Notes: a model not told the origin generated them from the letters alone. A DNA stretch of 64,000 bases from Sycobia sp. Sy_11 (GCA_018907035.1 JACCIC010000122.1:760501-824500), one strand, 5' to 3'. Shown: positions 10,601 through 23,206, numbered from the stretch's first letter. A program made the numbers and translations.

Positions 10601-11148
10601 CCGGAGAGATACAGACATAGAATAGAAATCATAAGAGTAACAAGCGCGTACACCGCTTTCAGTAGTAGTTCCTCTTGTTCTTCTTAAGGTGGCGCTCTTG
10701 TTATTTTGTCTCTCTGCTATACTTATAAATTTTTCTCTCTCACACCCTGTGTGAACGAAATTGTGCGTTAACATACCGCGGGTGTATATTAGGTAGGGGT
10801 AGTATATCATTCATTATAATTTTATATAATTTGATAAATCTAAAATTTCTTTTCGTATTTAACTAAATAGATATTCTTTTTATTTTTATTAGTAATAAAA
10901 AATATAATAATATTCCCCCTGTACCTGATAACTAACCGGTCCTTTTCTGGATTATTAATAATCTATTAATATATATATTATTATTTAAATAAATTCCAGG
11001 ATAAAAAGGTAGGTCTGAGGAAGAAATATCTGTCAAGAACCTACGGTTCAAATAAATTGTTTTAAACAATTCAATCCGTTCGGGGTGCTTTACACCTCGG
11101 TTAAAGGGTATTTCTACAGGGTGTTTATTAAATAAGCACCCCGTTACA
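10601..11148. other. non-coding, with a short hairpin
   Basis: No gene recognised. At 11081-11143 CGGGGTGCTT is followed by its exact reverse complement AAGCACCCCG, and a nested GGGTGTTTATT/AATAAGCACCC palindrome lies at 11119-11142. TGTCAAGAACCTA at 11032 also occurs at 27881. Confidence 0.5.

Positions 11149-11222
<74 letters not shown>
11149..11222. repeat. (TA)n microsatellite with ACATGTAC interruption
   Basis: About 74 bases of TA repeats broken once near 11172. Confidence 0.95.
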
Positions 11223-11224
<2 letters not shown>

Positions 11225-11601
11225 TACCTTTACAGACATAAAAAAACCTCCACTCACTGAGTGGAGAAAAATGCCCTCAAAATGGTAATAAATAACCTTA
11301 ATACTATAAATTAAATCAAAATACTATTTTTCCGTTGAACAACAAATCAAGGACGCTACAAAGATATACAATATAAGAACACGTTACGTAACGGAAGCTA
11401 TAAATACTCACACTATACATTATACATTCGGAGTGCTCCTGATCTATAAATCCTGTCGTAAGTCGCACTGTTACGGTAGATGAGGCCGGATGGGGAAGGC
11501 GCGTTCCGCAGGGAAGCTCCTCGGAGATCAGCAAGGGCGAATCTCCACAAGTCTAACGTACGCCTTGTCCCGCTGATACACCAAGATAACGCACGAACAC
11601 T

Positions 11602-11651
<50 letters not shown>

Positions 11652-12549
11652 GTGTATGTATATATGTACATATATACCCTAGGTTGATGATGTACAAGAA
11701 TAGATATATTTAGTTTAGACGGCCAATCAAGTACAATTCAAGCTCGCACGATCAAAACAAGTTATGCTCCCTTCACCGAGATCTTCCTTTTCACCTTCCT
11801 TTACCGTGATTTTCCTTCGTTAATCTATGGCCGACACCGCGGGGAGGAAAACAACCGCTCTGCTTCAGCCTGGACGATAGAACCAGACTCGAGATGTTAT
11901 TGTCTAAAGCCGGAATTTCGCGGCTTCGAGACAACGATCGCAAAGACAGCGCAAGTGGCCACCATCTGCGCTCAATTTTCTCCGCTCGTCATGCATTTGG
12001 GCGGAGCAGCCCCCGTCTTGAATGCCGCCACATCCCGCATTCAGTGATTGTGGCCATAAATAATTCTATATTGCTCCTCCATTATTCCTCCTCCGTATCA
12101 TCATCGATGACAAAGTGAAACCTCGTCTTATTTCCGAACACTGTTCAAATTCTTAATTTAAGTAATAATAATAATGCAATGGTAGATTGTGAATCAATAA
12201 ACTAAAAACATTTCCATTCAATATATTGTACAATATTTCCAAATATTTCCATCCAATATATTGTACAATAACTGTGTAAAACCTTTGAAGGTATGCTTGA
12301 TAACACCTTTGCTCTCTTGTCCAACATACTATTTTTCCATAAGAGGGTTTTTTACTTTGTTCAAAAAAGTGGGAAAAAAATTAATGACAATATTACGCAA
12401 TGAAAAAATGTCGAATTTTTTCAGGTATTATTTATACTTGTATAGAGCGAGTAGGTACAATATCTAAAGGTCCAGATCACATTCGAAATAAGTTGCCTTC
12501 TCATAAAATGTTTTCCGTTGGATTAAAATATAATATTTTATTTCTATGC
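11223..12549. other. non-coding with GC-richer patches and a (TA)n tract
   Basis: Patches at 11470-11590 and 11770-12060 are clearly richer in G+C than their surroundings but carry no recognisable protein. (TA)n lies at 11607-11649. They may be remnants of LTRs or untranslated exons. I cannot tell which. Confidence 0.4.
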
Positions 12550-12740
12550 TATTTAACGTCGCTCTATTTATTCTTCAAATATCGGTGCTAATCAGCGACG
12601 GAGGTCTACAAACAAAGCACATGTAAATTATTACAGCGGTGCCTGTATCAATCGGCCGAGACCGGAATTTGAACTCGGATCACCAAGTTACTAGTCCTTC
12701 GCTCTAGCGATCGAGCCGTCGTAGGTCTCAAAATATTATA
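12550..12740 (-). mobile_element. tRNA-like SINE, copy 1
   Basis: Read on the minus strand, the head is tRNA-like. An A-box-like block (12700-12718, CGGCTCGATCGCTAGAGCG) is followed by a B-box-like block (12665-12676, GAGTTCAAATTC) and then CGGTCTCGG. A non-tRNA body runs to about 12550. The same body and half of the head recur at 19787-19975, so this is a dispersed repeat and not a lone tRNA gene. Internal pol III promoters are the hallmark of such SINEs. Confidence 0.65.
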
Positions 12741-15700
12741 TTATCGTCTATGTCTTAATGTTATTTCAGCAATTTATTTGAACATCGTAACATTAAATTT
12801 AATGATTGCCTCGTAATTTGAAATTAATAAAGTATGTTGAGAAGAGATGCAGGACGGTGGCTGCAGGATGCATGGGAGGAGTCCCCCCCCCCCCACTGTA
12901 AAAGTAAACTCAGAATACTGCAATCATAGATTTTTAATCTGTAATATAAAATCTGTACAATATCTGAAAAACTTTGTTTGAATCTCTATTATGGATTTTA
13001 TTACTGTGAAAATTATATAGGATTTATTTATGAAACAAGAGTTTTACGGTCCAAGGTAAAGCCGAGGGATGTAATGAGGTTCATAAAAAAGACTTTTCGT
13101 ATTAGGTAAATACTGTGGTTTTCCTTATAAGAACCGGAATAAAGCCGCAGAGGTATGCTTTGTAGGTTAAAATGAGCAAAATATATTTAAATTTAAATAT
13201 TAAAAACGCTATTCTAATCATTTCACGAAACTATTAACAGATTTTTAATATAGTTATCAGACTTTATGTCTACAGAGAAAAAAATCTGATTCTTTTTTAT
13301 GATTATAATCTCAATGCATTATAGATTTCTAAAAATTAACTGAATGGAAGCTTGTAACTAAACTAATCAAACATATTTTGAGATTGAAAATTGTATTAAC
13401 AGCAAAAAAATGTGCTTAAATTACTTGATCATAATACCAAATCCCATCCAGATGATAAAACTAAAGATTTAACAGCAAGTAAATTATCATATAGTATAAA
13501 ACCATTCGAAAATATAGCAGAAATACGTACGAGAAATATTTTGATTCGATGGGCATTATTTAAAAATTTAAGCTAATTCTTAATATGCGGCATATATATT
13601 AATGCAGGATATATTAAAAAGCATGAAAATAATTGAATAGTAGATGTAAACAAAAATACATTATATTAAAGATGGTAAAATAATGTAAAGAATAAATCAA
13701 GATATATGACTCTTCAATATGTTAAGAATCTTCTATAAGCAATTAATTACTACTGGCTTAGAATAAAACTGAGGTTTAAGAATAATGAGCTTCGTTAATT
13801 ATTTTATATTTATCGTATAATGCTGTATAGTTTTTTCATTAAATTCATTAAAATATTTTATTTTTCTATATTCCGAAATAGATAAACAAAAAACAAGTTA
13901 TGTAACGTAATTACAGCTTAAAATAATGAAACAAATCGCTTTATTTTTCCTCTTATAGTTGTTTTTTTTTTCATTTTTGATGTGTAACATCTGTGACCTC
14001 GTGGTGCACTCTTCCGATACACTAAACGCATTTAGAGTATTTGTCGACATTTTGAGCCTGGAGTTGCCTCCACAAGCTCGGGCCCTGTTTCTGCAGAGGT
14101 TACGTTCACTGTCAGTCCTAAGATCATAATAGAACCTACTCTCTTTTCAATAGCTTGAAGGCCATTATCTTCACTTAGGTAGAAGCTACTTCTCATACGA
14201 CAAATAGTTTACACCTACCTCAGCCTTCCAACTTCATTCCCTAATCTATCAAAACCCTAGTGGGGTATTAAGGGATTATGGGTTTAAGATATATAAAATC
14301 AAAATGTATACACATTTTTTACTTACATTTATTCTTTGATGATGATATGAAGTGGAGTGATGCGAATGAAATTTTATGTAAGTGCGGTTACTAGTATAGC
14401 AAATCTAATAGTATCCTCTTAAAATATTATTAAGTATTCAAAATCGTAAGACATAGAATCAGTAGTATATTAATTTCCTTATCTAAATTTCCAGTGTGAT
14501 TTAAGAAAAAAACTAAGAGATCTTGATAGTAGCGAATCAATGACCTATTTCAAAATTCATCCATTCAGAGAAAATTGTTCATTTAAAAAAAAAAAAAAGA
14601 AAGGCTTTTAGTTTGCGTTTAACCTTTATAAAGTTGTCACCAATGGTAAAATACGTTATGTAAATTACAAACGGCGAGCATTGACTCCCTTGGAGTTTGA
14701 TTACAGGCCTGTCAAATAAGTTAGTGGTTGTAGTATTAAATTTATAATAATAGATAGTCTTAGTTAGAGTTAAAGTCCTAATTAATTAGAGACTAATTAA
14801 TTAGAGACGTCACGATAAATTATGAAGTTTTTTTTTCTTGTGTGTCTTTATTAAATCAAAAAAAAAAATAATTTTTTTTTGCATTTAAATAATATTAATT
14901 TTTATGATGGCTATGATGTATTTTTTATGCATATAGGAATAAGCATAGGAAATCTCTGCACTACGGACTTTTGAACTCGAATTTTTTTTGTATGAATTTT
15001 AAATGAACATAATTACGGAGAGCAGTACTTTTATATATATGCGTAAAATGTGAATAAAAGCGATATTCACGTAAATTAAAATGCTTGAGATATATAAATT
15101 TGACATAATTGGTATCATACTTGTGCTGAGAAGAGGTCGCGTCGGGGCGCGGATCGCGGTCGGGGTATGTCGAGTACGTGGACCGGGAGTGTAGTATGTA
15201 CGCTGACTAGAGGAAGGGTCTGGTATGTTAGTTGCAGACAATAAAATTTCGATTGAGTATAGTTCTTGTGGTAATGCGACCCGTTTCTTTTTCCCGAGAT
15301 TCCCCTTTTTACAGGCTGGCGGGACCTCCTCTGAGGACTGAGGTAAGTGAATGAGTGAAGTTATAAATTTTTTTTGTGTGCGCGAACAAATTAAATCACA
15401 TTAAATTTTTTGTGTCGAAATCGTCGCATCAAAATATATATATATATATATATATATTTTATTGGTATACAATGATAGTCTGCTATGACATAAAAACTAG
15501 GTACACCAATTAACCGTACTGCAAGTATGAGCCTTCCTCAGATATGAGGCCTTTCTACCTGCGATCAACTACACCTGTCCAAAAAGGTTCAAAAGGTCGA
15601 GACCGACAGTCACTAGCCCCAGCTTGAGAGAAACAATAGTAGATTGCAAATCACAGTGTCATGATATATTATATTCATTTGTTTTTAATTCACTCTATAT

Positions 15701-15812
15701 TTTATACTACATTTATTAGTTCTTCGATATCGCTATAAAATTATATCAAATAAAGTTTATTCATTGAACAATAAATCTTCGTTTATTCTCAAAATAATTA
15801 ACATATACATTA
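12741..15812. other. long AT-rich non-coding stretch
   Basis: No protein family recognised. A poly-C run lies near 12886, a GC-richer patch without clear coding at 13980-14260, a GC-richer patch at 15120-15350, and (TA)n at 15434-15457. Confidence 0.45.
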
Positions 15813-15912
15813 GACTGCGCGAAAATGACAAAATTTTTCGGCACAACCCAAAATACTGAAGTACATACTGTAATTAGAACTGGCGATTTTTTCAGATTTT
15901 TAAATTAATATA
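15813..15912 (+). repeat. left terminal inverted repeat
   Basis: Imperfect inverted match to 19646-19755 with a few short gaps. The best-conserved core is ACAACCCAAAATA at 15844. Confidence 0.7.
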
Positions 15913-16899
15913 TATAACTACTTTCGGAGGCACGATTTACTTATGGGGATTAACATTGCATAATTTTTATACTTATTTTTTATGGCGTAAAATTATAATA
16001 AAGATACTTACTTTTGGCTTCTGATTTATATGTATAGCATCTGTAAATGGACATTGTTTAATTTAAAAATATCAAGACAAAAAATAATAAAATGATAGGA
16101 ATAATTATGTTTAAAAACCGTGCAAAATAGGCAAACACAGCCATTTTTAACCCCATGTCTTACTAAATAAATATGTTTCAACTTGGCTGCTAAATTTATT
16201 TCGTATAGATCAACTCTATAAAAATCGACTGGCAAAAATAAGTATTCAATTATAATAATAAATTGGTATAAATAGAGTTAAATGAAAAAATCTTCCTTCG
16301 AAAACTAGGTCAACAAGACAATTGATCGTTCAAAAAAATAGAAAACTTGAAACTGATACCTTCTTACTAAATGAACTCTGACCTTTTTTCCAGATCAAGA
16401 TCCAAACTCGAGCGTAATCTAATCCGCTAAATTAGGGTTAGTACCATTTAATGAGTTCTACTGTTAAATATAATATTATTGTAATATAAAAAATTTATAA
16501 ACAATGAAATAATCGCAATATTCAACAAATTTTAATATTTAAAATGAAATTGGAATTGTAAAAATTGATTAATATGAAGAAATTTGAATAATAAATTCGA
16601 TAATCCGTCAGAAATTTATTTTAAATGACAAGATAATCTAATTTTAAATGATAAGAAATAATAATAATCAAATACAAATATAGTTTTTCAAAATTCAGGT
16701 AAGGAAAATATATGATAAATACATTTCTTAAAAATTAAATAAAAATTTACTTATTTCTAGTTTAAAAGATTACAGTGCTAATATAATAGTTATTAAATTT
16801 AATTATTGTTATAACTATAAGATTTATTCATAATATATTTACAAAATGATATATTTAGGAAAAACTTTTATATAATCTGAAATTACTTTTAATAGTTTT

Positions 16900-19158
16900 T
16901 GTTTTGTATCATCATTTTTAGCTAAAAGGAGAGCATATTCTCAAATTCATGCGATGGCTCTCTTTGCTCCATCATTAGTTACTTGCAAATATTTTATAAA
17001 TTCTAAATTCTTTTTATAATCAGCTCATGATTTCTACGTACTGAAATCAGTTTTTAAAAATTCCCAAGATAAATCTAATTTTTCAAAATTTTTTCGTTTT
17101 TTTTGTTAAAAACATCTAATGTTGCACTTTTTAAAATTGTTACGTCATTTACCATTTACTATTTCTCATTATATAAGTTCATGCTTTCTCCAGACTGAAA
17201 TACCGTTATCATTGTATTTTTACATTCCATTGAAACATCGTCATGAAAAAAGCTAATCCAATTAGTTGTTCTCCAAGATACCATAAATGATTAAATTTTT
17301 CTGAAATATTTTCTAGCATACCTGTTTAAATCTTTTGAATTAATTAGATTTTATAGGAATTACAAATCATATCTTGGACCTATAGCTGCAATAGATGCTG
17401 TGAACCAACTACTAATATAAATTGCCACAATGAAAATACAAAAACTATGTAAGCCTTAAATTTCGATTTCTGACAAATATTCATGAAATTGCTATCTAAC
17501 GAATTGGTTTCGTCAAGAAATATCAATACTAATTGTAGCAATTCCTTGTAATCACTTCGTAGTATATTTGCATGATTATATAAAAAAATGTTATCAGAAA
17601 TTCTTCAAAGATTTGAAGAAATATTCTTCAAATATTGAAATAAAAAATTTAATCAAACAAAATATATTTAATTCATTTGTGCTTACTTGCAGCATAACTA
17701 TAGTAAATCTTATTATTTCATTTTTATTTTTTAACGCTTTTATTACTTCGAGAACGTCTATTCCTTGCAAATTTTTTAAAATTTTAAAATAATAGATCAC
17801 ACAGGTCCTGATGTACCGCCCATATTATACTCATACGCAGCTCTTAAAAATATTTCCAGCACATGGTGGTGACACGCAAAATGTAAAAGACGTTCCCTAA
17901 TTTTCCTTTAATTAATGTGCAAGCTCCATTTTTTACTCCTGTATTTGAAGCAATAGTATCAAAGCATAGATCACCTACTTACTGCGCGTGCCTGTGCTTC
18001 TCCGGTACCATTTTCTAATTTTCTATAAACTAATATTTCATTTGTTTTTTTCCCTGATACCATAACTGGAAAAATATCTATTTTTTTGTTTAAATTGTTT
18101 CGGTCTAATATAATTTTGCTGTTCCTTTGAATAATAATTTTTGATACTGCAGTAAATTTATCTTTTAAAGCTGTTGCCATATTTTATATGTATATTTTGG
18201 TATCCTCGTAGCATTGTCGCACTTAAAATCATATCATCAATTGAAAAGCCACATTCTTGTGCAATATCTGCTATTGCTCGTACTCCCATGTGACTGCTAA
18301 TTTTTCCTCGACCTAAATTTACGGTTACATCTAGCAGATATCAACTTAATTTTCTTGAATGATCTATTGAAAGAATCTTGATGTTTGAAGTTAAGAGTTC
18401 ATTTTAAGTTAAATTATATAAAATATAAATTTAAAGTATATAAGCAAAACATTAAATTGTTATAGAAGAAATTCGTTTGATTATATCATCATTTTACATT
18501 GTACACAATCTTGTTTTATGTGATTAAAGTAAAATAGAATAAATAGTGCTCTAAAATGTTGCATTATACGAGTCCAGTTTCTCAGAATCAGAAACTGTTT
18601 CTGTCTCCATTACATTAATGGCTTTTTGGTGTGCTGTACCAAAAAAATTATCTAATTTATTTTCAAATTCATGTTTTCGATATTTGTATGTATTTTCTTC
18701 TGTTTTAACAGTATCATATAATTTGATAATGTTCTCAGAAACGTGCAGCTATTTTTGCTTCTAGTACACTCTTATTCCAAAAAATCATAATTTTGGTTGT
18801 ATGCAAGTTTGGTATTTTTATTTGTTTTTCTTGATAATATAATAATTTTTTTTTCAAATGTGATGGTTCAAAAATATTTCAGCATTCGTCTATTTGTTGC
18901 TAATTTGAATACATAAATGTCTGATTCTTCAGCTCTCACAAGCCATTTTATATTATTGTTTTCCATAATAATTTGCTTTGAATTTCCAATATTTAAAAAT
19001 CCACTAATAATTTTATAACAGTCTTTAAAAATGTTGCAAAACAAACTAAAGCTACAATATATAAGAAAAAATATAGAGTATAAATATAAATTTGAATAAA
19101 ATAAATATTTGGTAAGAGCAAGTTTAACTTCAGCTCTGTTTTTGGCATTGGTAAGCAC
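16900..19158 (-). pseudogene. decayed gene of an uncharacterised insect transposon-associated family
   Basis: Minus-strand order: an ENKLDNFFGTAHQKAINVME segment (about 18600-18680); a SHMGVRAIADIAQECGFSID segment (about 18230-18300); an open piece at 17971-18180 holding NKKIDIFPVMVSGKK and LENGTGEAQARAV; a C-FDTIASNTG-type segment with KNGAC (about 17900-17970); a CRHH-type segment; and a YKELLQLVLIFLDETNS-type segment near 17500. From memory these match in order a family of unnamed multi-copy proteins in aphids, ants and other arthropods. That family has a GTGEAQA motif, a D-T-x-ASNTG motif and a CRHH motif. Function is unknown to me. Many stops and frameshifts make this copy dead. Confidence 0.5.
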
Positions 19159-19645
19159 TGTAGAATCTCACGGTAGTTGTAGAACGAATGAAATACGTAC
19201 CGTACACGACTACGGGTGAGAGAAAACGAGTCTTACACTAAAAGTGGAGGATATAACGATGGTATAATAGAGATAGTAGAATATACCTCGATTGAAATTG
19301 AAAAAAAAGTCAAAAACTTCGAGACGTGGCAAATACGCCAAATTCAAAAGTATTGGGATCCGAAATTTCTTAGAATTTGATCATAAATCTATAATAAATA
19401 CTGATTGGAGTATAATTTGGAGTATTAAGGCTTAGGAGAGTTTTGCGGTCCCAAAAGGATCGCTAGAGACTAACTTATGGCAGATGCACCGTTTTGAGAA
19501 AAGTTCGATTACAAATACTACTCTAAGTAATATGTTTCTTTTGTATTTTGGGTATAAAATTTTATATACGTTGTAAATTTAGCCTTTGCATAGTGAAGTT
19601 ACTACAACAGGTAAAGGAACATTTCAAATCGCCGGTAATAGTTCT

Positions 19646-19755
19646 CAATATTTAGTTTAAAATCTGAAAAAAATACCAGTTTTAATTACAGTATATACTT
19701 AAATATTTTGGGTTGTACCAAAAAAAATTTTGATCTTCGTGATTTTGACGCAGTG
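19646..19755 (-). repeat. right terminal inverted repeat
   Basis: Inverted partner of 15813-15912, ending in CGCAGTG on the plus strand. Confidence 0.7.
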
Positions 19756-19786
19756 TAATATACATACCTATATTTTTAACATCAAT

Positions 19787-19975
19787 TATTTAATGTTGCT
19801 CTACTTATATTTCCAAATAGCGGTGCTAATCTGCAACGATGTGTTGTTAAAAAGCAGGTAAAGGTCTACGATGTGTTTGTTAAAAAGCACATGTAATTTA
19901 TTACAGTGGCACTTATGTTAATCGACCGAGACTGGGACTTGAACATCCGATCACCAACTTACTAGTAATACATTA
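19787..19975 (-). mobile_element. tRNA-like SINE, copy 2 (5'-truncated)
   Basis: Aligned to copy 1 it shares the body (CGGTGCTAATC, AAAGCACATGTAA, TTATTACAG) and the B-box side of the head (GACTGGGACTTGAAC region), but the A-box side is missing after about 19975. It also carries an internal duplication: CGATGTGTTGTTAAAAAGCA near 19837, again near 19869 with one extra T. Confidence 0.6.
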
Positions 19976-20403
19976 AAGTTTTATTTTATTTTCAATAAGA
20001 AGCAAAAAGATGAAGGAAAGATAAATATCTATATAAATGTATATCTTGAAAATCATATATATTATAGAGGGCAAATATAGAATGTCAAAACTTACCTAGA
20101 AATCAATACAATGTTCTTTTAATATAGTATATTGATGAAATACAAACATAAATACAAATGGCTACAATATATGCAGGAGCTCAGCCTTATGGTACAATCC
20201 CTTTCCCAACTCAGAACAAACTCTACGTACTCATACCTTTCACTCAGCTCATTACCTAGTCACAGCCCTCCCCCCTTATTACCGTTCATTATCTCGAACG
20301 TTTGTCGGGGAGAGTTTCGCTGCGAATTTCGGTCCGCGCAGGACAAAACCTACTAGTATGAGGTACGCACAATTACCTAAAGTAATTAGACTAACTGAAT
20401 CCC

Positions 20404-20444
<41 letters not shown>

Positions 20445-21307
20445 TATTGCAATGGTATTCCTGATCGGGCCTGGCCAAATCAGTATAGTAAACCGCTGTA
20501 ATGCTCTAGACTGATTTCGTACCTTTTCCGGACTTACTTACTAATATTACCATTAATCAAATATTACTGGACGGTTGGCTCACATATAGGATGTACAGCA
20601 AATTTTCGGAAAATCCGTTATCCCGCACCTACACAAAATGGTCGGAGACACTGGGTCACTCGCTCCTCGCGTCCCCTATCGCTCGCTATGATATTCCATC
20701 AACCGACCCAGTCGTATGTAGGTAACCGCTTTTAGGTAGCTGTTCTCTTTCAGAAGAAGGTGACGACAGCCAAGTAATAGGTAGCCGCTCGTTCTCTTTT
20801 CGGAGAATGGAACAAGAGCCCGATAATATGTAGCCGTTCTCATTTCCTTTTGGGCCTCACGACCGAACTACAAACTTCGGTGGGGATAATACTTCGCTTA
20901 TTAAGCCTCATGGAATGCGTTCATATAAGTCCGAAATGAAGAGATATTCAATAGATATCTAATAACCTACGCGATCTAAATCGGCGTAACGCCAGATAAT
21001 TAAAATTCCGCGCCGATCTCCTGCATTAATCGGATGAAACGGCCTAATCCACTAACTTCGAGAGTACAGGCAGCATAATTCTTCTACACGTCCCGCACGT
21101 CACGAAAGAACGACAAAGTTAATTAGACGGCAGTCGCCGTACTCACCCTTTTTTACGGCGAAGTTCGATCCACGGCAGGGGACGTTCTCTCTCGATAATT
21201 GTGGTCGATCCGACGGTTGAGTGCAAAAGGACCAAGTTTAAGTGCTCTCCAGAACCTAACGTTTTTTCGGTTGCTCATGTCCTCTACCCCACTATGAGCA
21301 CCCTATG
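19976..21307. other. non-coding; GC-richer block with degenerate tandem units
   Basis: (TA)n at 20406-20449. From 20450 to 21300 the base composition rises without a recognised protein. At 20713-20856 a GTAGC/CCGCTCGTTCTC-type motif recurs about three times at 40-60 base spacing. An old LTR or satellite fragment is possible. Confidence 0.35.
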
Positions 21308-21600
21308 CTACCTTAAGTTATTTCGACTGCAGCGCAGGTTCAACGTGTAAGGAGCACTTTGGCCTTGTTTTGTCTGTTCCTTTCTTTCTACAGTGTAGTA
21401 GATCCATATTTCGTCGACCGCCATGCAACGGCGCAAAAATTCATTTGGATTTCGATTAAAAAGCTTCAAACACTGCTCTGAACTGATCACATGGATGCAC
21501 TTATTGTCTGCAGTCAGCGAATGCGACATCCATCTTGCTGATAACTTGCTTTCACACGCTTTCAAACATAAATTATAAATATGATCCTGCTCAAATTTCG
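21308..21600 (-). pseudogene. mariner transposase fragment
   Basis: The open minus-strand frame contains LSARWMSHSLTADNK, then SEQCLKLFNRNPNEFLRR and MAVDEIWIYYTVERKEQ. These match the region ending at the first catalytic Asp of irritans-related mariner transposases (compare LCARWVPRLLTVDQ in the copy at 62515-63565). The frame extends upstream to about 21886, but that part is not clearly transposase. The C-terminal catalytic half is absent. Confidence 0.65.
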
Positions 21601-21970
21601 TCTCTAACAGATTACAGAAAGATACTGGACTGTAGTTTATTTCTTGTGCGATAGTGACACCATCTGGCAGTGAGGCTAGGTATTTGTAAAATGACCCTCG
21701 TATGTTTATGTTTAGCGTGTCGGGCCGATGAATTTCGCTGGAATTCATTACCTTCAGTGGTCGGCTTCTTAATCCATCCGGGATAATAATAGGTTGTAAA
21801 ATATTCCTTCCGCCTATTTGTCTTATGAATTTCGCGGCTATGTAAAAAGTGCTACAGAACTCGTATCTGGCAATACTATATATCATTTGAAAGGTTTTGA
21901 CATAATGTACAAAATGGCGCTATGCATGATTAGTTTGGATATTGTGTTCAAAAATTATAAACGTGTAAAC

Positions 21971-22996
21971 ATGGAATTCACTAACGCCGAAATTCGCGCT
22001 ATTTTAAAGTTCTCCTTCGTCAATGCAAATCCGCTAGAGAAGCGTTCCATGAGATTAATGGTGTTTTGAAGGATGGCACACTATCACTTTGAACTGCAAA
22101 GGAATGGTTTCAACAATTCAGAGCCGGTGAAAACGACACCATGGATAAGCCAGCCGGCAGAAGACCTGTGACGACGAATACCGACCAAATCATGGAACTT
22201 ATCGAGTTAGACCGGCATATGGCATCTCGTGACATCGCTCAGGAGATGAGAGTTAGTCACCAAACTATTTTAAACCATCTCCAGAAGGCTGGATACAAAA
22301 AAAACTTGATGTTTGGGAGCCGCATGATTTGATCCAAAAAAACCTTCTGGACCGAATCAACGCCTGCGATGTGCTGCTGAAACGGAACGAACTAGACCCA
22401 TTTTTGAAGCGGATGGTGACTGACGAGAAAAAATAGATCACATACGACAATATCAAGCGAAAACGGTTGAAGTCCAAGGCCGGAAAAACCTTCCCAAACA
22501 GTAGCCAAGCCGGGATTGACGACTAGGAAGGTTTTGCTGTGTATCTGGTGGGGTTGGAAGGGAATCATCCACTATGAGCTGCTCCCATATGGCCAGACGC
22601 TTAATTTTACCATCTACTGTGAACAACTGGACCGTTTGAAGCAGGCTATAGACCACAAGCGTCTACAATTGGACAAAAGGAAGGGTGTAGTGTTTTACCA
22701 GGATAAAGCCAGACCATACATTTCGTTGATGACTCATAAGAAGCTACGGGAGTGCGGATAGGAGGTTTTATCGCAATTCACCTAATAGTCCGGACATAGC
22801 GCCAAGTGATTACCACCTGTTCCTGTCCATGTCGAACGCTCTTGGTGGTGTAAAGTTGGACTCATAAGAGGTTTGTGAAAAGTGGCTGTCAGAGTTCGTC
22901 GCAAATAAGGAGAGATGTTTCTACGAGAATGGTATTATGAAGTTGCCGTCTAGATGGAAACAGATTGTCGAACAAAACAGCGTATATTCTAAGTAA
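21971..22996 (+). pseudogene. mariner (cecropia/Bombyx-type) transposase pseudogene
   Basis: A full-length but broken DD34D transposase. The ATG is at 21971 and the TAA at 22994-22996, the usual length for the family. N-terminal helix-turn-helix part: MEFTNAEIRAILKF and DIAQEMRVSHQTILNHLQKAG. First catalytic block: LKRMVTDEK, with a stop immediately after. Middle: YELLPYGQTLNF and CEQLDRLKQAIDHKR. Second block: VVFYQDKARPY. Third block: SPDIAPSDYHLF. End: FYENGIMKLPSRWKQIVEQN. Several frameshifts and in-frame stops. TIRs could not be matched confidently. Confidence 0.8.
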
Positions 22997-23168
22997 ATCC
23001 GACCACGAAAACACTTTTTATAAAGCATTGAATGAAGAGCAAAAAAGCGGAATGGGTGATATTTAATAACCTAATATCAAAACAATATAAAATTAATTTT
23101 ATGAATTTTATTTTCGCAGTCCAGACTCGAGATCTTTACGTTCGCAGTCAGTATTTGCCACGTTACAG

Positions 23169-23206
<38 letters not shown>

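Larger units (their letters stand above)
15813..19755 (-). mobile_element. ~3.9 kb DNA transposon with ~100 bp TIRs and an uncharacterised protein
   Basis: The left end (15813-15912) and right end (19646-19755) are inverted copies. Both share ACTGCG at the tip, ACAACCCAAAATA, TACTGTAATTA and CAGATTTT in the same order. The outer ends read GACTGCG and CACTGCG. Between them, on the minus strand, lies a decayed gene of an uncharacterised arthropod family (16900-19158). TIRs plus a single multi-copy gene argue for a DNA transposon whose superfamily I cannot assign. Flanks read TTA on the left and TAA on the right, so the target duplication is unclear. Confidence 0.65.

Noticed and set aside
12640..12730. 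A functional tRNA gene on the minus strand
   Set aside because: A- and B-box-like blocks are present, but I could not fold a convincing acceptor stem. The sequence is part of a longer repeat that recurs at 19787-19975, so a SINE is the better reading.
17568..17800. Plus-strand 74-codon frame with a hydrophobic stretch that could pass for a membrane protein
   Set aside because: The minus strand here carries motifs collinear with the uncharacterised transposon family. The hydrophobic look follows from AT-rich codons.
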